The notes under the pieces were generated by a model. It was given only the letters and a program-made list of their open reading frames with translations, was not told the DNA's origin and searched no databases. Of a stretch of DNA of 64,000 nucleotides, positions 1-10,391 are shown piece after piece (the first letter of the stretch is position 1; every line of letters starts with the position of its first letter). The DNA is taken from NCBI GenBank assembly GCA_033439295.1, contig JAVTLE010000001.1, forward strand, positions 496,001 through 560,000. The letters run 5' to 3'. The position numbers and the translations under genes were made by a program. This DNA comes from Deuterostichococcus epilithicus. Taxonomy: Eukaryota; Chlorophyta; Trebouxiophyceae; Prasiolales; Stichococcaceae.

Positions 1-70
1 CGCCTGAATAACCCACTCGCCCCATGATTGGCGCTCATACTTTGCCTCACATCGTTGCTGTCTGTCGCAG

Positions 71-484
71 GACCTGGTGGAGGAAACCTGCGAGCTGGCG
101 CTGGGGGAGCGCGCAAACGCCAACGGGCCGGCGGCGAGCACCATGGCGCCAACGGCGGCAGCGCTGCCGTTCGTGCCGTACCACGCCGACGAGCTGCGGC
201 GGAGGCGCAAGGGCCGCCCGCTGCGTTCCGCGTACGCCGCGGGCGCCGCAGACGGCGGGGGAGGCAGTGCGGATGACGCAGGAACCATCACCAGGAGCGA
301 GCAGGGGCCCTCTGGCAGCAGGGCCGCCGGCGCCGGCACTGACGGGCTGTTCCCTACCAGCGGTGGTGGTGGCAGCGTAGAACTGGCAGCCATCCTGGAG
401 GGTCGGGAGGACGGCGAATATTGGGACCAGGAGGCGGGCTTTGGCACGGGCGCCGAGACCGAGGTTGCAAGCTTGCTGCGTTGA
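71..484 (+). CDS. Last exon of an unrecognised protein (5' part outside the window)
   Basis: An open frame follows a good acceptor (ctgtcgcag, ending at 70) and runs to a TGA at 482-484, giving 137 residues. The visible part begins DLVEETCELALGE and contains a basic patch (ELRRRRKGRP), then a Gly/Ser/Ala-rich stretch and an acidic tail (ILEGREDGEYWDQEAG). No domain is recognised. The family and function cannot be named from this fragment. The upstream 70 bases look like intron. The gene is tail-to-tail with the SHMT gene. The exon call rests on the acceptor, the uninterrupted frame and protein-like composition. Confidence 0.5.
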   Translation, partial: DLVEETCELALGERANANGPAASTMAPTAAALPFVPYHADELRRRRKGRPLRSAYAAGAADGGGGSADDAGTITRSEQGPSGSRAAGAGTDGLFPTSGGGGSVELAAILEGREDGEYWDQEAGFGTGAETEVASLLR

Positions 485-943
485 AACGCTCACTGATGGC
501 GACGCTGCTGGGATCGTGAACTGATGCGGAGAGACAGAGCGGGGAAGTCGAGATGCGATGCGAGAGACAGGGCGAGAAGATTTACATGCTCAAAACCGCA
601 AGCGAATTGAGTATTACCATACAAAAATGAGAGTCATGATTCAGTGCGTGCAAGATGCAAGGTGCCGTACTCGCATGGCCACTCGTTGATGTTGGTCCCA
701 ACAACCACGACCCTCCCACTCCCTCTTGTATGTCGTATGTGCGCTGGCGTGCATGACCGACTTGATTCTCCAAACTCAGATGAACCGTTCGTTGCGACCA
801 ACCGCTTTCCACAAAAATTTTGCGATGGGTGGCAAGTCCTCGATCAACTCCCGAAGTGCCACAGGTTGGACGTCTCGTGCGCCATGCCGCAAGCCCGCGT
901 AGTGCTCCAACGCCGGTGCTCTGGGGTTGCATTGTTTAAGCGC
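485..943. other. Tail-to-tail intergenic region
   Basis: This stretch lies between two convergent stop codons and should hold both 3' UTRs. A TGTAA motif on the minus strand (582-586) could serve SHMT. No coding exon is seen. Confidence 0.5.
582..586 (-). terminator. Possible TGTAA poly(A) signal of SHMT
   Basis: TGTAA is the usual polyadenylation signal of green algae. This copy lies about 360 bases past the SHMT stop codon on the same strand. The match is only five bases, so chance is possible. Confidence 0.3.
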
Positions 944-3900
944 CTAGTCCCGGTAGCGCATGGACGCCTTCTCGAAGCCGATGGTGGGGAAGTCCTTGGC
1001 AAACGCCTCCACCTGCGATCCCCAGCCGCACAGAGTACATGTCAAGGCGGCAGCCCAGCTCCCTTGGGCTCTGGACGAGAGGGAGCCGGGGGCTCCCGGC
1101 GCGGCTCCCGCAGCGTATTGCTGCCTGTCCCGGGAGGCACGCTGTGCTCGGCTGCAGCACATGAGGACTATGCGTGCTGGAAAAGAGGATGGGGCGACAG
1201 CAGGGCTGGGGCCTCACGTCGGCCTTGAGGTCGGCGATTGACTCGGGTAGGCCCTTCTCCAGGTGCGCGCGGAAGTCCTTCAGCTTGGGGCCGCTCTCCT
1301 TCTTGAGCTGCTGTGCGATCTCCACGCCCCTGCGGCGCAACACATCGCAAAGGGTCGGCGTGGTGTGCCTGGCAATCGAGCAGAGCACACAAATGCGCAG
1401 CAGCAGGCAGCTGCCGCCACGGCGGTGCAGCAGCCACACGGTGCGAGCCCTGCGGTGAGCCCTGCGGCGCGCGCGAGGATCCTCCTGGAAAGTGAACGGG
1501 TTTGCCGTGCATTTGCCGGCAAGCAAGGGTCTAAAGAGCAGGATGTTTCCGCGCCCAGCTCTCCCGGCTCTGACTCAACGTTGCGGCTCTCGAGGCATAC
1601 AGACACGCTGCAGCGGGGCAAAAGCTGCGCAGTGGCCCCAGGCTCACGAGAAGCGGCATGCAGCCAGGGGAGAGTTCCTCCAATGCGTGGTGAACGCCCC
1701 GTGCCCAGCATCATGAACAAGCGCGTGCGCTCAGCATCATTGGATGGGCGCGCACCGGTGCACAAAATCGGCGACCTGTGCGAAGTCAGACTCCACGAAG
1801 CCGCGCGATGTGAGCGCCGGCGTGCCCATCCGCAGACCGCCGGGAACCTGCGGGGGTGGGTTTGCGCTTTAGGGGCGTAGGGGGGAGCATGGGATCAGCG
1901 GCGTTAGCGGCACCGTCGGCAGCACCGCCTGTCGGCGTGCTTGTGCATTCCCGAGCCTTGCAGCCAGCGGGATGTTCCAGAGGGACTGTGGCTGAGGGAC
2001 ACCACTCTGCAGCCGGTGCATCGGCACAAAGGGTGCGAACCATGGCGGACTTGTCGCCAGGCACGGTGTTCCCGTTGGCAGCGGCAGCGATGTGGAATCG
2101 GGGTGCAAAAACACTCTGCAGCCGGTGCATCGCCACATGGGCTGCGCACCATGGCGGACTTGTCGCCGGGCACGGTGTTCTTGTTGGCGGCAATGTGGGC
2201 CAGCTCCAGGACGCGCTCCACCCGGCTGCCGTCCACGCCCTGCGGCTTCAGGTCCACCAGCACCAGGTGGTTCTCCGTGCCTGCGGGACGGGGGGCGGAG
2301 GCTGAGTTAGGGGCGTTATGGGTTATGTCATGGGTCTTGGCTCAGCCGTCCACGCCCTGCGGCTTCAGGTCCACCAGCACCAGGTGATTCTCCGTGCCTG
2401 CAGGAGGGGGAGCGGAGGCTGAGTTATGGGTGGTTGTCGTTGGCGACTGCGCCTGAGGCGGAAGGCTGCACCGGTAGGCTGCAATGTAAGGCTCGGTCGT
2501 CCGCGCCCAGCGGCTTCGACTCCACCAGCACTGTGTGGTGTCCTGTGCCTGCCCTGCGCGCGAGAGACGGGTTCTGGGAGTGGGGCGCACCTCCCGAGAC
2601 GAGGCTGTAGCCGTGCTCCTGGAGACGGTCCGCCATCGCCTTCGAGTTGCGTATCACCTGCAGGAAAGCACGAAACGTGTGGACGTGAGCGGCCAGTGGA
2701 GTCGCTGTGCTGGGTCGGCTGCGTGTGCTGTGCGGCCTTTGCGGGCGACCCTGCACCCTCCGATGCATGGCTGCTGTGTCCGCGGTCCACATGCAGAGGT
2801 GCACAGCTCAAAGATTCCATGAGCATTCGCACACGCACACAAAGGCTGCCGCGCACCGCCAGCTGTAGCTCAATTCATTATAATTCTTTATCGGCACTCA
2901 TGGGTCCAGCCATGCCTACCTGCTCCTGGTATGACTTGAACTCGGCGGTCTGAGCCTGTTTCAGCGCGCACGCCAGGCCGCTGATGGTGTGGTTGTGCGG
3001 GCCACCCTGCAGCACAGTGGGCAAGTGGGTGCGGCAGGGGCCTGCTCACAGACGGCAAGCGGCACATCGTGCACAGTGTGAGCTTCTGGGATGCAGGGTG
3101 TCGGCATGGTGTCTGCCGCCATCTGTTGACCGGAGCACAGGTGAGGAGGTCCGCAGGATGACAACAGCCTGTGCATGAGCGAACAAAGGCCCAATGCAGG
3201 CAATTCGAGCGAGAGGTGCTCTGCCCCAGCATGTCATACTGCACCTGTCACATAAACGGATATGGAGCTCACCTGCAGCCCAGGGAACACGGAGAAGTTG
3301 ATTTTGGACTCCAGGTCGTACATGATGTCGTCACCCTTCTTCGTCTGCCCGCGCACGCCCTTGCGGTAGAATATCATCGCGCCGCGGGGGCCGCGCAGGC
3401 TCTTGTGCGTCGTCGTCGTCACTACATCGGAGTGCTCGAACGGCGACGGCACGACGCCTGCATGTGCGAGGTGGAACCCGGGTTGGCGTGCAGTGAGCAG
3501 ATCAGGTGAGCTGGCTGGCACCAGAGGTGCATTCGAGTCTCGACCCTTCTGGTCACTGCAGTGTCAGGATGAGGCTGCTCACGAATGTTCTACCCATCTG
3601 CAGCCCTGGCTGCTGGGTCAGCTGCTGGGTCAGCATGCCACAGCCACCATAGAATGCAGATTCTCTGCCGCCCTGCAGATCTCAGCCAGGGAACTTCCGA
3701 GCCTGGAGCGCACCCGCCGCGACAAGGCCGCTGATGTGGGCCATGTCCGACAGCAGGTATGCCTTGCTGGCGTCGGCGATCTTGCGCATGCGCGCATAGT
3801 CGATCGGCCGCGCGTACGCCGACGTGCCCGCAATCAGGATCTTTGGGCGGTACAGGGTGGCCGTCGCCTCCAGGGCGTCGTAGTCGATCAGGCCAGTGGA

Positions 3901-6112
3901 CTCATCCAGGCGGTAGGGTAGCGTCTGCGGGGCGGCGGCAGCCGTGAGCATGCAGTGGGGTTGCCTCCTCAACGACATTTGATGGGGGACTACAGGCGAA
4001 CATCTGGTGCATAAATTGCAAGCTTTGCCCAGTCCATGCAGGCTTCATCCAGTGTTGCGCAAAAGTTCGTCCGCCTGCCCAGGGGGATCTCTGCCGACGG
4101 CCTGCAGCGGGCGCCTAAGCGACATGGCGAGCAGGAGGGCTCGATTCGACATCTTCGACTTCCTGAGAGCCAGAAAAAGGCCAGAGGGGTGTGCACCTCG
4201 AAGAAGATGGACACTGCAGAGATCTTCTTGGCGTCCGTCTGGAAGCCGTGGCTGAGGTGGCCGCCGTGCGGCAGGTCCAGCCCCATGATGCGCTCGTGCG
4301 GCTGCAGCAGGCCCGTGAACACCTGCGTGGGGTGGCGGCAGCAGGGAGACGCTCAGCACAGTCAGGCGACACAAGGGCGCATGCACTCTCGCATGCGATG
4401 GCACGCAGATATGGCGAAGCAAACACTGTCGTCGGTCTGCAGGCGCTGCTGTGACCCCTGTGGCAGCGCGCAGCGCCAGCCGTCTCCCCGTGGATGCAAC
4501 CCACAAGCCAGCTGCGCAGCTGTTCCAATCTGCTCAGTCTATCCTGCTCAGTCTGCCCATCAACTCTTCGCAAAAGTCGCAAGAACCTTGCTGATCTCAC
4601 CTGGAAGTTGGCGGGCGAGCCTGACAGCGACTGCACGTTGACGCCCCACTTCTCCGGGTCCAGCCGGAACGCCTCCAGAGCGCGCTTCTGCAGGTTGGCA
4701 GGGTTGCGGTGCTGCCATCAGCACCAACCTTCCAGATCGGCACGAGGAGGCACTCTCAGAAGCACTCACCCGTTCAAGGAGGAAGGTCTGGGTTCCCAGG
4801 GACCATATGCTGCAAATGTGCCGCAAGGGCGGTGTACCTTAGCAATGCTAGCCATGTCAGGCCAATGCCACGTCTCAAACCTGCTTCGCTCGGGTCAGGC
4901 CCGTAAGCAGGTCCTCTCCAACAAAATGGACGCCATTTGGCGAGCCGCACAGCATCCGAGCACACCTGGCACAGCGACTCCGCCATGTCGATGAACTCGT
5001 TTCCACCATAGTAGCGGGCGCCCGGGTAGCCCTCCGAGTACTTGTTGGTCATGACGCTGCCGACTGCGTCCATGACGCTCGAGGACACGAAATTCTCACT
5101 GGGAATGAGCTCCAGGCCCTACGAAAGGGGGACAAGCAGTAGCGGGGTCAGCCCGTGAGGTCCCAGGCGCGGGCGGGCGGCGGCAGCTGCGCCAGGCTGC
5201 CGAGGGCTACGCACATCACAGCATATGGTCCCTGGGAACCCAGAACTATGTCCGGGATTGCGAGTCTCAGAACTACATCCGGCATTGCGAGTACCAACGG
5301 AGACTGCCTTTTGGCACGCCCCCGCACTTGCAAGCCCCACAATGCATTGAGACACAAACGTGCAAAGGGCTGCAGCGGCGGCGAACCTTCCACTGCCGGT
5401 TCTTCTCGTGCTCAATGATGTCGAAGAGCTCTGGGTCCACCTCCTCCAGCCGCTTGTTCAGCGCCTTGGGCCACTGTCATGTTTCAAGAGCCACAAGCTC
5501 ATGTCAAGGTGCAAGCCTGTGCACGCAAGAGCGCAGCCAGGCTGTGCTCAAGTGCCAGATGCCCCATCTGCTGTCGCACCCCCCATAGGTGTGATGGAAA
5601 GCCCACTGCGCTTCGGTGCTCGAAGACCGAAGTCAGCGCTGCCAGCAGGCGTGCAAGCACGAGGCGCGAGGCAGGCGCACCGTCACATGGCTGCGGTCAG
5701 AGCTGGACGCAAACTTGGAGTACTCTTCCTCGTTGGAGATGGGCTCCGCCTGCGACATGCCCTCTCTGGTGACTTCACTGCGCAGTGTTGCTGCTCACAG
5801 AGCAGTGTCGCTGCGGTGTCTGCAAACAAGTGCCTGCGCAGGCGCACACAGTGCAAGCTGGCGCTTTCGCAGGCTCACCTGCGCCGCAAAGCTCCTGGTG
5901 CTGCTGGCGCCCTGTCGGAAGGCAGAGCAGTGTGACGGTTGAAACATTGCATGTTGCCACGCATCGTCTACGTATGCTCGCGAGCACCTTGCACAACACG
6001 CCGCTTCTGCAGTCTTTGCACACGGCATGCAACATTGCTGAGCGATGCTTACCACAGCGCGCAGCGACGGCGCGAGCCTCTGCAGCGACCGACGCATGAG
6101 CATGCCTGCCAT
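944..6112 (-). CDS. SHMT: Serine hydroxymethyltransferase, mitochondrial
   Basis: PLP enzyme that interconverts serine plus tetrahydrofolate with glycine plus 5,10-methylene-THF (one-carbon metabolism, photorespiration). Thirteen exons read in frame. Exon 1 (6112-6053) encodes [20 protein letters not shown], a basic amphipathic mitochondrial leader. Later exons carry [24 protein letters not shown] (exon 3, 5118-4966), [18 protein letters not shown] (4687-4601), [27 protein letters not shown] and the PLP-lysine motif [13 protein letters not shown]. Exon 8 is [12 protein letters not shown]. Exon 10 (2280-2150) ends [10 protein letters not shown], exon 11 begins [17 protein letters not shown], and the last exon ends [10 protein letters not shown] with TAG at 946-944. 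The active-site set is complete, so the gene looks functional. Introns 9 and 10 contain partial repeats of exon 10, and introns 2 and 3 carry an inverted repeat around exon 3. It is head-to-head with grpE. Confidence 0.95.
2001..2197 (-). repeat. Tandem copy of the 3' edge of SHMT exon 10
   Basis: About 90 bp spanning the end of exon 10 ([10 protein letters not shown] plus the donor, 2111-2197) recurs at 2001-2094, about 109 bp away, inside the downstream intron. The copy keeps the frame ([10 protein letters not shown]) and a GT after the ATG. Confidence 0.85.
2222..2563 (-). repeat. Three copies of the 5' edge of SHMT exon 10
   Basis: The acceptor plus exon start ([17 protein letters not shown]) at 2222-2328 is repeated almost exactly at 2342-2438, and in diverged form ([17 protein letters not shown]) at 2491-2563. 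Only the first copy continues into the rest of the exon. Confidence 0.85.
4787..5244. repeat. 26-bp perfect inverted repeat flanking SHMT exon 3
   Basis: The arms at 4787-4812 and 5219-5244 are exact reverse complements (core CCCAGGGACCATATGCTG). They lie in the introns on either side of exon 3 (4966-5118). The right arm runs into a short imperfect tandem duplication (about 27-bp unit, 5241-5295). Confidence 0.9.
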
Positions 6113-6741
6113 GCTGTCGCTCCTTGCACCTCAGATGCAGACGGTTGCCGGGTACCGGTAGTGAAGAAACTCTGAGACCGCGGTGGCCTTCTGTCCGATG
6201 CGGATCAGGAGGCAATCCTGGCCTTCGCAGAACCCGAATTGAGGCGGCAGCGGAGGTCCAAAAGGTCGGCGATGCCGCGAATGCAGCAAGCTTATCGTCG
6301 GATGCCGTACACGTCACCCCAGCCGGCGACGACCCTCGAGGCAAAGGTGCCCGCACTCAGGTGGGCAGCTTGCTGCACTCGTGGGCAGCCTAAACTGGCG
6401 TGCAAGAAAGCCGGTTATGGTGTGATTGCGCGCGAGGGAAAAATGGGAGCCACGTAAATGCTGGCGGGAATTTACGGTTGTCTCCACCAAACTGATTGTC
6501 TCCACCCGGCTGCATCGCCCACAGATGACCTTCTGCAGGTGCACTGAACAACCCATCTCATTAAGCAGCGTCCAGTTACTTTTCCCGACGCCAAAGTAAA
6601 GAATCCTACCAACATTTCGGCTAAAGCATCGCTGCTGGACATTGTGCGCGCAAGTGGACCTGCGAGACAGCCTTGAACTGTAACTTGCACAAGCCAGCTG
6701 CTGCTTCAATTAGGCGCGCAAGTGGCTTGATATTGAATAAG
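6113..6741. promoter_or_regulatory. Shared promoter region between SHMT and grpE
   Basis: About 630 bp lie between two divergent start codons. No coding exon is seen. It should hold both promoters and 5' UTRs; no motif stands out. Confidence 0.4.
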
Positions 6742-9700
6742 ATGGCAGCCATGACGGCTTCGACGAGTTTGACGACCCGGCAAACGGCGCAGCCACTGGC
6801 CAGAGCCGCCAGCACAGCACGCTGCTGTCCCCTCGCAGCGCCAGGCGTCGTCGTCGTCCGTTACAGATCGTCAGCCGTCGCCCGGCTCCGGCAATCAGCG
6901 ACCCTGAACAGCAGTCAGCGGCGACGATTCTGCCTGCGGGCAGCTGCTGACGAGGTGCATCTGCGATAGAAACTCGAGACTTCTGGAACAGCATGCATGT
7001 CATCTGATGCATGCACTCAGGGACGTGTTTCCCTGGACAGGGTTGCTCAGTAGTTCGCTAGCACGCATGCTTAGTACTTGGCCTCTCTTTTTCAACCATG
7101 CAGACTGCCACAGAGGACGCGGCGGCAGAGGCGGATGCGGCAGCAGACAGCGGGTGGGTGTTCATGTTGCTCATGCACTTCAATTAGCTCCGCATTACTA
7201 CATCGAATTCCCTACGCGAACTCTCCAGGCGTGTTTGGTCGCTTGACTGTGGCGTGTGCGACATGGTGGCGGCCTTACCCACCATGCTGATTCGCCCGCG
7301 AATGGCATGTCTGCCGGCAGGGCGGAAGAGGTGCCAATCGAGGAGACATCAGACAGCTCCCCCTTCGCGGAGCTCATTCAGCGCGCGCGCGACGCCATGG
7401 CGTCTGGCGACCAGGATGATCAGGTGGGTCCTGGGCGCGCAGGACATGTGGGAATGGATGTCGGCAGTTTGCCGGCAGTCTTCATCTGGGACGGCAGTCT
7501 TCATCTGGGCAGGGCGATGCACAGCCGTTGCAGCATCATTGCGCTTGCAGCACTGCCGAGCTCGTACCCTGCATAATCATTGGAGACCACAGCTCGGAAA
7601 GGCAACATTTGCGTCCCCTGCAATGTTCCAGGACCAGGTTCTCGCGGAGATTGACACGCAGCTCACTGTGTCGGCCGCTAAGGCAGAGGCGGCGGATGCG
7701 CAGCTGTCAGCAGCACAGGGCGATGCTGACGCAGCACAGGTGAGAGCCCGCCTCCTGGCGATCTTTATCTTCAGACGTGGCATCCCGCGGTCTGCTTGCG
7801 AGCCGTGCAGCCGGCAGCTGACTCGTACCAACACCCCTCGGGCAGGGCGTGCGACCTGGGGTCCTGCTACAGAGCACCGCCTGCTGGCTGCATGTTGCAG
7901 CATTCCGCAGACAGACCAGGACGCCCTTGGCGGGTACCGTCCCGCGAGGGGTTCCGCCGGCAGGCAGCTGGTTGTGGTCCGGCTGCCGCCGCAGACGCCG
8001 GGAACTCTGCGGCTGGGCACGGGTCGATGGCAGACACCGCAGCACCTGCAGCCTCGAGCTTCGCAATTCTGCACGCAGGACAAGTACTTGCGGCTGAACG
8101 CCGAGTTTGACAACTACCGGAAGCGCTCCACGAAGGAGAAGTCGGACGCGGTGAACAAGGCCAAGGGCGGCGTCATCTCGGTGCGCCCCTGTCACTCCCC
8201 CCAGGGTGTCGCGGGCCCTGCGGTCGCACGCTGGGCTCTGGCGTCCGCCCTCTCGCGGCGCTGCGGCTGATCTCTGGGCAGTCTGCACATGCACAGCTCC
8301 GTCCGTCTCACCGCCTCTGTGCGTCACTTCCTGGCAGAGCGTCGCGGCTTGCGGGTCGCGCGCTGGATTTGCTCCCGCGGCGCGGCGGCCTCCGTGCCCA
8401 AATGCTAAACCACGTTGCACCCGCTTTCCCGCGCAGGACCTGCTGCCGGTCATCGATGCCTTCGAGGCTGCGGCGGGGCAGGTGAAGGCGGAGACGGAGG
8501 GCGAGCAGCGAATCGCGGCCTCCTACCAGGTGTGATTCCGAGCAGGGTTCCAACACCAGGGTGCACACCCTGGTGCAGAGTCTGAATGGCAGGGTCTGGA
8601 GGGGTCGCCAGACAGCGGCGCCGCCGCCCTGCCTGCGACTCGCCTCGGAGCCCTCACAGGCGCCAGACCCACCAGGGCATGAAACTTGCAGCGCGCGTGC
8701 CGGACGCCGCTCGTCTGCGTGCACCGCTCTGGCCGCGTGCGACGACTGGCAGGCCGTGAGGCGCTGCCGCATGCGCAGGGGCTGCATACGAAGCTGGTGC
8801 TGCATTCACAGGGGCCGAAGCGAGGTCAGGTATTTATCTATGTTTTACAATTTAAATAAATATATATTGTCGCAGGGGCTGTATGCGAAGATGGTGGACG
8901 CCTTCAAGAAGATGGGCTTGGAGGTGGTCCCTGGCGTGGGGACCCCCTTCGACCCCGAGGCAAGTCCTCGCTCTCACGTCGTTCCATACCACCCCTGATA
9001 CTGCAGCACAATGCACTCGGCTTGCAGACGTCAGCCTTCAGAGTGGCGACAGGGGCATGCCCTTCGTCCCCGAGGCGGGCTTGCACCTAAAATGCCCCCC
9101 AGATTGTACCTCATGTGTCAGCAGCGCAATGTGCACTGCTCTGGGTATGCCTCGACACGAGCGAGCGGATGCCCGCTGGCGTGGCGCGGCCGGCAGTGCA
9201 TTCTACACGGGGGTTGGGTTGGCGCCGTCTCAGGTATAGTCAGGCAGCGAGTGAACCACAGCAGCACGTCGATGGGAAGCTGCTTTGTCGATTGCTTCGA
9301 AGACCACATGCCAACGCGGGCAGCACAGTGCAAATGGGGACGGGCATGCAGTCTGCTGGCGCGCCGACGCTCAGGGCCAGGTTTTGTTCTGCGCAGGTGC
9401 ACGAGGCGATCATGCGGGCGCCCAGCAACGACATGCCCGACGGCTCTGTGCTGCAGGAGTTCCGCCGCGGCTTCAAGATTGGCGGCACCCTGCTGCGGCC
9501 CGCCATGGTGCAGGCGCGGCATTTGCAGGGCGCCCTAGTTGTCCTGGGGCTGCAGCAACTGTCTCCAGCATCATGCAGCCACAACCCGGGGTGCTGGGTG
9601 GTGCAATTTGGCATCTGGATGCACCCACACCGCTGGCGGAACCGCTGTCGATGTATGCAGGCAGGAGGTCGTGTGCAAGCAGGCGGTGAGCCTGTGGCGG

Positions 9701-9856
9701 GCCTGCGCAGCCATGGGACATTGAGACGCACTCCGACTTTGCTTCGTCTGTCCTCCACAGGTCTCGTACACCGACGAGGCGACAGCAGAGGAGGCAGACA
9801 CAGTCGCAAAGGGCGCAGAGCTCACGCCAGACGCCGAGGCGGACACATCTGAGTAG
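6742..9856 (+). CDS. grpE: GrpE-type nucleotide exchange factor of organellar Hsp70
   Basis: GrpE releases ADP from DnaK-type Hsp70. Nine exons fit in frame: 6742-6954, 7104-7153, 7321-7423, 7632-7739, 8079-8180, 8437-8529, 8876-8959, 9397 to about 9513, and 9761-9856. The first 70 residues are Ser/Thr/Ala/Arg-rich, like an organelle transit peptide, and an acidic segment follows. Family hallmarks are YLRLNAEFDNYRKRS (end of the long helix), LLPVIDAFEAA, MVDAFKKMGLEVV, and the beta domain GTPFDPEVHEAIM, FRRGFKIGGTLLRPAMV. The tail is acidic. Intron 7 has a GC donor (CCCGAG|GCAAGT). The donor of intron 8 is ambiguous: GT gives PAM|VSY, GC gives PAMVQ|VSY, and the latter suits the family better. 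Chloroplast (CGE1-like) versus mitochondrial targeting is not settled. Confidence 0.93.
8775..8905 (+). repeat. Echo of the 5' edge of grpE exon 7
   Basis: The acceptor and exon start at 8874-8905 (GCAGGGGCTGTATGCGAAG) are preceded 99 bp upstream, at 8775-8805, by a near copy (GCAGGGGCTGCATACGAAG) inside intron 6. Confidence 0.7.
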
Positions 9857-10391
9857 ATCAGCGGAGCGGCACGGCAGTCGCACGGACATTCCACGCATAC
9901 TTCAAGTCATGGCATGGGTCCGCGCAGTCGATCTGCTGCAGAATCGGTTGCCAACTGGAGACGGTCCAATTGATACCTAGAGTAGGTAGCAGGGCAGGCG
10001 GCTGTCCCACCGTCAGTTGGCCCAAGCGGCAATGTGTGGAGAGTGATCCAGAGGTACAGGTCGTGAATTGGGTCCGATGTGCCAGCAGTTGCGCTCTCTG
10101 CTAAGGTGACTGACACATTGGCTGCAATTACCAACGAGCCAGAAATGTATGACACCGCTGTCATCTTCGTCAGTGCACTAGATATTGGCTGCCATCTGCT
10201 CGCATGTGCTTCATGCCCTGCGTGGCTCTGCCAGTTCCTGGAGCCCGCACGTGGGGAACTCCTGCAGCGCAATGTCACCAGCCTGAGCACAGCCCATGCA
10301 GCCCAGTCTGGCATGTCCAGTCGTGGCCGAGTGCTAACCCTGGCTACTGGCACTGCAAGGCGGATGTGCTACTAGAAAATGAGCAGTACCT
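9857..10391. other. Tail-to-tail intergenic region
   Basis: About 535 bp lie between the grpE and CHMP1 stop codons. It is presumably the two 3' UTRs. No convincing gene or poly(A) signal was seen. Confidence 0.4.

Noticed and set aside
7254-8270. 338-codon open frame across grpE introns
   Set aside because: It runs through several clear grpE introns and only briefly coincides with real exon frames.
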